Positions 1-5,994 of a DNA stretch of 8,701 nucleotides are shown in pieces. Numbering within the stretch: position 1 is the stretch's first letter; each line of letters starts with the position of its first letter. The translations under genes were made by a program, and so were the position numbers. This DNA comes from NIOZ-UU13 sp964653075. Lineage in GTDB: Bacteria; Planctomycetota; Phycisphaerae; Sedimentisphaerales; Anaerobacaceae. The DNA lies in contig CAZZAX010000220.1 in the NCBI GenBank assembly GCA_964653075.1, positions 1 to 8,701 on the forward strand. Direction: 5' to 3'. The notes under the pieces were generated by a model that worked only from the letters and a program-made list of their open reading frames with translations, was not told the DNA's origin and searched no databases.

Positions 1-138
1 TAAATTATGAGATTTTTCATCTTTTTTATGAAAAAAGCCGTATTTTTCGCTTTTTTTCAGAATTCCTGTCACCTTTTTTTATCTCTCGTTCCTATTATAT
101 CGAAATATTAATATAAACTATTCAATGGGAAATAGGAA
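1..138. other. AT-rich leader upstream of the sigma-factor gene
   Basis: No supportable gene lies here. The stretch is dominated by T and A runs. Two overlapping AT-rich inverted repeats are visible: 13-20 with 28-35 (TTTTTCAT/ATGAAAAA), and 31-38 with 49-56 (AAAAAAGC/GCTTTTTT). They share bases 31-35, so only one can form at a time. TATTAT at 93-98 and TATAAA at 112-117 could serve as -10 elements, but neither has a convincing -35 at the right distance, so no promoter is called. Confidence 0.5.
127..130 (+). promoter_or_regulatory. Probable ribosome binding site of the sigma-factor gene
   Basis: GGGA lies 8 bases before the ATG at 139. A second purine run, AGGAA (134-138), touches the start codon and is too close to act as a Shine-Dalgarno site for it. 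The site is weak but fits the chosen start, which also matches where ECF sigma region 2 normally begins. Confidence 0.4.
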
Positions 139-3138
139 ATGACGGAAATATCACCTAATGAGATTGAATTGCTAAAATCAAGCCTGAAAGGTGACAACGC
201 ATCCTTTGAAGCTATCGTTAAAAAATATCAGTCTTTTATCTGCGCAATCACCTTCAGTGCCACAGGTGATGTCGGAAAGAGTGAAGTACTGGCTCAGGAA
301 ACATTTATCAGTGCGTGGAAGGACTTGGCACAACTCAAAGACCTGAATAAATTTCAGAGCTGGCTAAGCAGTATCGCCAGAAACGTAATCAAAAACTCGT
401 TTAGAAGCCAAAAACAGGATCTTATAAGTAAAACTACTTCCATAGATCAGCTAAAAGATGCTGGAACCGATGATTCCGGGCCGGTGGAAACCGTAATAAC
501 GAAAGAACAACAAGATGTCGTCCGTCAGGCACTGACACAAATTCCTGAACAATACCGTGAGCCGCTTGTGCTTTTCTATCGACAAGAGCAATCTGTAAAA
601 AAGGTTTCCCAACAACTGAATTTATCTGAAGAAGCCATAAAACAGCGTCTTTCACGGGTGCGGAAGTTACTAAAAAAACAATTCGCAGCAATGGTCGAAA
701 CAACTATCGCTCGCACAGGTCCGGGCAAAGCATTTACCGCTGCTGTCAGTGCATCTATTGCAGGTATAGTTGTAAAAGGTTCCGGAATTGCCTCAGCGAC
801 TCTGATGAGCGGGATAACAGCTAAAATAATTACAGCAGCGGCTATTGTTACTATTGGTGTTGGAACTCTATTAACTTACAAACACCTCATTAAGTCGGAT
901 AAGAAACCGGACTCATTTCAAACAGTAAACACATTAGAACAGCAAAAAGAACTTGCAGAAAAAGACATCCAAAGACGACAAAACGATGAGGCGAATACTG
1001 TAAAAGAAATTCAGCAAACCCAATTGGAACAAGATCAGCCTGAGTTTACTGAAGGTTCCCGGCGCACATCCGAAGTACAACATAAAGAGAAGGAAACTCC
1101 TGCCACATTTGAGAAGATGAGCAGATATCGTGGGATTGTCAAAGATACAGCAGCCAGGCCGATTGAAGGGGTAGTGGTTCGAAGATACTGGTATTCTTTT
1201 AATTTACCTGAAGGATGGATGGATGATTTAGAGGCAATAACCAATGTGCAGGGCGAATTTGAGCTTGGCCCATTACCTGATATTTACCGGGGTCAAAACA
1301 TATATAGTGTTCTATTGTTTGAACATGCCGATTACGGGATTGGTTGGATGTCGGCATTTCAGAAATATTCGTCGGTTACACTTTTAGGATCGAGTGTCAC
1401 TGCCGGGAGGGTGGTTGATGAACAGGGAAATGGGATAGAAGAAGCTGTAGTTATAGCTAAATTACCAATGAACTATGATGAGAACAATCGTCCTAAAGGT
1501 GACTTTGAAATAAGTGCTGCCACTACTGATGCCCGGGGAGAATTTGTTTGTACGGATCTTCCTGCAGGTTCAAGGTTTCATATTGGTGTCCTGAAAAAGG
1601 GCTATGAAATTTATGACACGAGCGAAATTTACGAACAGAATAAATATCCATTTCATGCCGGAACAAAAGATATATTAATTACGCTTAAACCCGGTGGGGC
1701 TGTTAAAGGGCAATTAGTACGAGGCGGAAAGCCATATCAAAAGGCAGGAATCATTGTTGAAGCTTATACGACGGGCAGCCGTATAAGGGGCCGTGCACTA
1801 ACTGATGAGAACGGACAGTTTGAAATTCTTGGCTTGGTAACAACGCAGAAGTTTACTTTGACTGTAAATAATGAATTTTTTACAGAAACGGGTTTAATTT
1901 GTAAGCCAACTGAGAACATAAGCTTAAGGGCCGATTCAGAGCCGATAGTTAAACTTGAGCTGCAGAAAGGCCTTCCGGTTACAATAAAGATTGTCGACAA
2001 AGCAACAGGTAAGGGTATTTCCAATCTCCCGGTTTCAATAGCATTATATGATCCTAATTACCGCCAATTAGAAAAACCCGTGAACATTCGCGTCGCATCT
2101 GGAAGTACAAATGTTGCCGGAGAGTATGAGGTTTACATGACACCGAATTACTATCGGTTAAGAACTCGTAGCTGGGCGGATGTCAGAGAAAAAGATTTTG
2201 AACAACATTTCAAAATTACGGATGAGCAAAGCAGCTTTAATTTAACAGTAGCTGTGATACCTAAACCAAAAGTACGAGGCAGGCTTGTTAATTCTGATGG
2301 TGAACCAACCCGTGGTTATGTGTGGTTTGGAGACCGAAGAGCTATAACTGATGAACACGGCGAGTTTGAAGATGATGAACCACAAGGTAAAGCAACAGGT
2401 ATTTATGCCTGCTATGCATTTGATATTGAAAAACAAGTAGGACGTGCGTTCTTCTGGCAGAAAAGCGATGATGCTAATGACCTTGAGATTGTACTCGAAC
2501 CGCTTGCCGGCATTGTCGGCAGATTGATTGACCGGAACGGTGAAGCTGTAATGAGTATTATACCGGAAATTTCAATTGTAAATCCACACGGCAAGGCATA
2601 CAGGGATAGATCATGGATTCGGGATACAACCGTGGAAGATGATGGCAGTTTTAGTATTGAGAGGATTCCAGTGGGTTTGGAAATGGTGATTAAAACTGCA
2701 ATATGCTCAAATTTGAAGATTGTACAAATCGGATCGTTAGAGGAAGGAAAGATAAGGACTCTAAAAATTGGGCGGTTGCAGCCGTCAGAGGTGCTGGATG
2801 TCGGTGAGGTCTTTGTTAAACGAGAGACGATACCGGGATTTGAAGATGATGACATAGATTGGGATGCAACGTTGGCCGGGCAGGTATCAAATGAGAGCGG
2901 CGATGTGATGGTAGGCTTCGATCTGGAGATTCTCTATGGAAATAAGCCGTTTCACGACGTGACGGATATCAACGGCAGGTATAAGTTTGTTGGGCTGCCA
3001 AGGGATAGAAAAGTTAAGTTGACGGTTTTTGGTATAACCAACAGGCAGAGTAAGACCAACAGAAAACTTTACCACCGGGAATCATTTGAAGTTATTTGTG
3101 ACGGTAATGACTTTGATATACAGCTTTCGCTAGAATAA
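139..3138 (+). CDS. ECF-type sigma-70 factor fused to a hydrophobic segment and about seven carboxypeptidase-regulatory-like repeats
   Basis: This 999-residue protein begins as an ECF sigma factor. Region 2 spans about residues 20-92 (core-binding segment around AQETFISAWKDL) and region 4 about 121-182, with a helix-turn-helix near EQSVKKVSQQLNLSEEAIKQ. Together they should recruit RNA polymerase to target promoters. Residues about 195-250 hold PGKAF, VKGSG and a hydrophobic run (230-247) that looks like a membrane anchor, a pattern I recall from planctomycete sigma factors. Residues 262-320 are a Gln/Glu/Lys-rich, possibly coiled linker. From 329 to 999 I count seven diverged beta-sandwich repeats of the carboxypeptidase regulatory-like type. 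Their marks are GxVxDxxG openings and later TDxxGxFxxxxLP motifs, clearest at 417-517, 518-608 and 909-998. An ordinary ECF factor has about 180-200 residues, so some 800 are extra. No anti-sigma gene adjoins it in this window. The repeats probably sense or bind something, and the ligand is unknown. The gene is visibly more AT-rich than the dxs block. Confidence 0.9.
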   Translation: MTEISPNEIELLKSSLKGDNASFEAIVKKYQSFICAITFSATGDVGKSEVLAQETFISAWKDLAQLKDLNKFQSWLSSIARNVIKNSFRSQKQDLISKTTSIDQLKDAGTDDSGPVETVITKEQQDVVRQALTQIPEQYREPLVLFYRQEQSVKKVSQQLNLSEEAIKQRLSRVRKLLKKQFAAMVETTIARTGPGKAFTAAVSASIAGIVVKGSGIASATLMSGITAKIITAAAIVTIGVGTLLTYKHLIKSDKKPDSFQTVNTLEQQKELAEKDIQRRQNDEANTVKEIQQTQLEQDQPEFTEGSRRTSEVQHKEKETPATFEKMSRYRGIVKDTAARPIEGVVVRRYWYSFNLPEGWMDDLEAITNVQGEFELGPLPDIYRGQNIYSVLLFEHADYGIGWMSAFQKYSSVTLLGSSVTAGRVVDEQGNGIEEAVVIAKLPMNYDENNRPKGDFEISAATTDARGEFVCTDLPAGSRFHIGVLKKGYEIYDTSEIYEQNKYPFHAGTKDILITLKPGGAVKGQLVRGGKPYQKAGIIVEAYTTGSRIRGRALTDENGQFEILGLVTTQKFTLTVNNEFFTETGLICKPTENISLRADSEPIVKLELQKGLPVTIKIVDKATGKGISNLPVSIALYDPNYRQLEKPVNIRVASGSTNVAGEYEVYMTPNYYRLRTRSWADVREKDFEQHFKITDEQSSFNLTVAVIPKPKVRGRLVNSDGEPTRGYVWFGDRRAITDEHGEFEDDEPQGKATGIYACYAFDIEKQVGRAFFWQKSDDANDLEIVLEPLAGIVGRLIDRNGEAVMSIIPEISIVNPHGKAYRDRSWIRDTTVEDDGSFSIERIPVGLEMVIKTAICSNLKIVQIGSLEEGKIRTLKIGRLQPSEVLDVGEVFVKRETIPGFEDDDIDWDATLAGQVSNESGDVMVGFDLEILYGNKPFHDVTDINGRYKFVGLPRDRKVKLTVFGITNRQSKTNRKLYHRESFEVICDGNDFDIQLSLE

Positions 3139-3199
3139 TCAGGATAGCTGGTAAGAGGAATTTTAGCTCGTGCGTCCTTCTTTGTCTTCTGGCTTCCGT
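3139..3199. other. Convergent intergenic gap without a clear terminator
   Basis: The sigma-factor gene (+) and the TPR-like gene (-) converge across 61 bp. I looked for a GC-rich stem followed by a T run on either strand and found only a short AGGA/TCCT pairing with a long loop. Termination here may be Rho-dependent, or transcripts may overlap. Confidence 0.4.
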
Positions 3200-4912
3200 C
3201 TATTTCCCGGCTATCGCATCATCAACGGCTTTCTTAACCGCGACAACAGCAGCCGACCGGGGCATCTTTGCATAAGCCGCGTCAATGGCCTGCTGTGCCG
3301 GGCCGAGCCTGCCCATACGGTAATAGACATAGCCTAAGAGAAAATCCAGTTTGCCAGAGCCGCTCCGAAGCAGCCATTCTCTAATATCGGCAATCCTGCT
3401 CTCGAGAATATGTTGCCCGCCCAACATAGCTGCTAGGTCAATCTTGGTCTTTACGTATTCCGCATCAGCCTCAATGGCCCTGGAAAGAAACAATGCACTG
3501 CTGATATATTCGCCCGCTCCTAATAACGCATGCCCTCTGCCTGCAAGGCAAAGCGGCTCATCCGGCTTATAAATAGACGACATTGCGAAAGAATCCGCGG
3601 CCGCATAGTACCTGCCGCCTCTTAAATGGTCTTGCGCTTCTTGAAAATGACTATTGAAACGTGACATTGAAAAGGTATCGGCGTTGCTATGTGGGCCCCT
3701 GATGTTCCTGGCCTTGGCGGATAAGTCGGCCTGCGAAAGCCCTTTCAATTCATCCAGTCCGCCTATAACGGATTCCGAAGGAATCAAAGAACTTTCTCTC
3801 CGGTTAAGTAACCCGGAGCTTAAACCGGTATTTATCCTTATGTCCTCACTCGTGCTTCCCGACTCCCGGCCCTCTGTCGGCCCGACAGACTTTATTAAAT
3901 CTTCGAGCTGCTTTCTTACCTGCTCGACAATGTCCGAATCGAGTCTGTCGTCTTGACCCTGAATGTCTATGTCACTCTCGGTGGATAAAGCCTCATCTTG
4001 AAACGTCATTGCATTCGCCTGTGCGTATGCCTGCGCAAGCGTCAGGCTGGATTCAAGCTTGCCCCTGCCGGTCTCCGGCACTGCTGTCCGAGTTCTTTCA
4101 GTCGTCCGGCTTTGGTCAAACAGCTCAAAAGAACTATACTTTTCTATCGAACTTTGTTTATGTTCCAGTCCCTCTACCGCAGGCCCCGGCTCAAACGTTA
4201 TACCTGTCTCCTGATTCTGTTTCACATACCTCTCGAACATCAACTGTTGGTCTTTGGCCGATACATTTGCCTCGGCCTGTTGCGTAAGAAGCTGAAGTTC
4301 CCGTATGCTTTGTACTATAGTTAAAGGCTTGGTCGGCGTATCATATTGCGTTTGCGTCCCCCGCAATCCCGGTTCAGTGACGGAAGTGTCACCGCCGGGA
4401 AAAGTCTGTGTCTCCGAATCGGAAACATACGTTCCTGTTGTAAAGCCGCTCTGCAGCCTGCGGTTATTAAACCTTGCCCCCGCCTGCCCGAACACCCCTG
4501 AATAGCCGGGCCTTGTAGTAGCTACTGTCCGGCTGCGTAAATAATATGGCTGAACGCTGTATCTGTTGGCTGAATTGCCAAGGTCTTCCGTCCCTGCCGA
4601 ATCCCTCAAAAAAGAGCTGAGCGATGACGAACCAAGATCCCCCCTGAAGCTCGTTGTTGAACCATACGGCACAGTATCCCGAAAATGCATCCCCCGCCGG
4701 ACATTGCCCGTAATCACCAGGTTACCGTTAATATCGACGGCTATGGGATTGCTGATCGGATTGCTTTGATAACTGCTGGCTACAACCGTGCTGTAATCCG
4801 CGGGATTAAATATCGCAGGATTTTCTATCGGCCGGCTTACCGCCGAACCAAGTGCAACGAGCACACCTGTTGCGATAAGCGTTCGCGTCCTCATAAATAA
4901 CCGGCTCTTCAT
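3200..4912 (-). CDS. Secreted or periplasmic TPR-like protein of unknown function
   Basis: This is a 570-residue protein I cannot name. Its N-terminus is a good signal peptide: basic residues 2-10, hydrophobic 11-25 (LIATGVLVALGSAV), cleavage likely near residue 26, and no lipobox Cys. Residues about 58-105 form a Gly/Arg/Ser-rich block around GNVRRGMHFRDTVPYG. Residues about 106-410 are low-complexity Ser/Thr/Gln/Arg-rich sequence, probably disordered, with helical stretches near 198-235 and 325-342. The C-terminal third is helical with TPR-like units at about 419-452 (GRYYAAADSFAMSSIYKPDE), 453-486 (GEYISSALFLSRAIEADAEY) and 521-554 (GRLGPAQQAIDAAYAKMP). It probably acts as a protein-interaction scaffold in the envelope. 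It follows nadK by 64 bp on the same strand, so co-transcription is likely. A second start at Met7 would still leave a signal peptide and has AAGAG nearby, so the exact start is uncertain. No catalytic motif is visible. Confidence 0.85.
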   Translation of the reverse strand: MKSRLFMRTRTLIATGVLVALGSAVSRPIENPAIFNPADYSTVVASSYQSNPISNPIAVDINGNLVITGNVRRGMHFRDTVPYGSTTSFRGDLGSSSLSSFLRDSAGTEDLGNSANRYSVQPYYLRSRTVATTRPGYSGVFGQAGARFNNRRLQSGFTTGTYVSDSETQTFPGGDTSVTEPGLRGTQTQYDTPTKPLTIVQSIRELQLLTQQAEANVSAKDQQLMFERYVKQNQETGITFEPGPAVEGLEHKQSSIEKYSSFELFDQSRTTERTRTAVPETGRGKLESSLTLAQAYAQANAMTFQDEALSTESDIDIQGQDDRLDSDIVEQVRKQLEDLIKSVGPTEGRESGSTSEDIRINTGLSSGLLNRRESSLIPSESVIGGLDELKGLSQADLSAKARNIRGPHSNADTFSMSRFNSHFQEAQDHLRGGRYYAAADSFAMSSIYKPDEPLCLAGRGHALLGAGEYISSALFLSRAIEADAEYVKTKIDLAAMLGGQHILESRIADIREWLLRSGSGKLDFLLGYVYYRMGRLGPAQQAIDAAYAKMPRSAAVVAVKKAVDDAIAGK

Positions 4913-4976
4913 AATATTAAATGCCTTTTTGTCCGCAATTATATTTACAATCGAATAATCAGCCGTGTTAGGCGGT

Positions 4977-5843
4977 TTAATTCTTTTTGTATCTCGGCTT
5001 CTCGGCCCAGCTAAGTTTAGTTGCTAATGTGTCCCATCGGCTCCGAAGCGGATTATTGACAATCAGGAAATCGCAGCTTTGCCTCTCGACCCTCACAACA
5101 TCATCGATTGACAGCTTCAGAGAGACCTGGCCGTCGATGGAAATAGTCGTCCCTTCGTTGACCCGTATTCCCACGACCTCGACCTTGCTCTCGGCGTTGA
5201 TAACGATCGGCCGAAAGCTCAGCGAATGGGGACATATCGGAGTAATAACCATCGCCTCCATTTTAGACGAAACTATTGGTCCTCCTGCCGATAAATTGTA
5301 GGCCGTTGAGCCTGTCGGTGTGGAAATTATCAATCCGTCACTGACGCAGCTTGCTAATGGCTGGCCGTCAACTAACATCTTAAGCTCGATCATCCTGTAA
5401 GGTGGGCCCGCTGTGATAAAAACATCGTTGATGGCTGATGAGCGGAATTGCTCGACTTTGTCCCCGCCTTCATTACTGAAAACTTTGCAGCTCAGCATCA
5501 TTTGCCTGTCTATCGGGGCCTCACCTTTTGCTAAACGGGGAAAAAAGTCTTTGAGCTCCTCAACGCTGAATTCAGCTAAGAAGCCGAGCTTGCCGACGTT
5601 AACGCCTATTACCGGCACGCCCGCCTCGCTTACGCCCCTTGCTGTTGAAATGATGCTGCCGTCGCCACCGAAGACCACCGCGTAATCACATTCTTTTAGA
5701 ATCTCCGAACTACAGTCGGCAACGCTGCAATTGGCAACTATCTCGGCATTGTACTTTGCGAAGCTGGCAAATGCCTCAATCGCCTTACTGACTCCTTCTT
5801 TCCTCGGGTCGCCGAAAATTACTAATTTTGGCAGAGATTTCAT
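4977..5843 (-). CDS. nadK: NAD kinase
   Basis: NAD kinase phosphorylates the 2'-hydroxyl of the adenosine ribose of NAD+, using ATP or polyphosphate, to make NADP+ in the cytoplasm. The 288 residues match the usual bacterial length. Diagnostic motifs are in order: GGDGS at 59-63 with catalytic Asp61, GVNVGKLGFLAEF at 80-92, the ND pair at 139-140, SDGLIISTPTGSTAYNLSAG at 168-187 (NAD binding), CPHSLSFRPIVI at 204-215 and IDGQ at 236-239. All key residues look intact. The ATG start gives the expected short beta strand (KLVIFGDPRK) before the GGDGS domain, though the Shine-Dalgarno match upstream is poor. It lies 57 bp downstream of dxs on the same strand. Co-transcription would tie NADP supply to the MEP pathway, whose next enzyme, DXP reductoisomerase, uses NADPH. 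Confidence 0.97.
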   Translation of the reverse strand: MKSLPKLVIFGDPRKEGVSKAIEAFASFAKYNAEIVANCSVADCSSEILKECDYAVVFGGDGSIISTARGVSEAGVPVIGVNVGKLGFLAEFSVEELKDFFPRLAKGEAPIDRQMMLSCKVFSNEGGDKVEQFRSSAINDVFITAGPPYRMIELKMLVDGQPLASCVSDGLIISTPTGSTAYNLSAGGPIVSSKMEAMVITPICPHSLSFRPIVINAESKVEVVGIRVNEGTTISIDGQVSLKLSIDDVVRVERQSCDFLIVNNPLRSRWDTLATKLSWAEKPRYKKN

Positions 5844-5867
5844 GTCCGGTAATCTCGTTATCCATAC

Positions 5868-5994
5868 ATCGAAAATCCGAATATCGAACTAAATTCGACA
5901 TTCAAATATTCACAATCTTGGATTTTGACTTTTGTGCTTTCGCCGATTTCGTATGCTTTATACTTTTGATTTCGATCTTCGGCCTTCGCACAGT
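5868..5994 (-). repeat. Low-complexity GAAATC/TCGAAT-type repeat tract spanning the dxs 3' end and the dxs-nadK spacer
   Basis: On the minus strand this stretch is built from loosely repeated words such as GATCGAAATC, AAAGTCAAAATCC, TGTCGAATTTAG, TTCGATATTCGG and GATTTTCGAT. It begins inside the last 30 codons of dxs, passes the stop codon (5902-5904) and runs to about 25 bases before the nadK start. TCGATA followed by GATTTTCGAT (5868-5887) recurs in almost the same arrangement at 7963-7981 on the plus strand. This looks like degenerate intergenic repeat material. The boundaries are approximate. Confidence 0.4.

Noticed and set aside
7..111. 34-codon open frame MRFFIFFMKKAVFFAFF... at the left edge, a hydrophobic peptide with an inner start at 28
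   Set aside because: No ribosome site precedes either ATG. The Phe-rich content is what T runs produce by chance.
434..703. 89-codon antisense frame inside the sigma domain
   Set aside because: It is a shadow of sigma region 4 coding sequence with no ribosome site or recognisable motif.
2412..2855. 147-codon open frame antisense to the sigma-factor fusion
   Set aside because: It lies wholly inside a well-supported gene on the other strand, is Ser/Pro/Ile-rich without domain features, and is a reading-frame shadow.
3139..3199. Bidirectional terminator expected between the convergent genes
   Set aside because: No GC-rich stem with a T run exists on either strand, only a four-base AGGA/TCCT pairing across a long loop.
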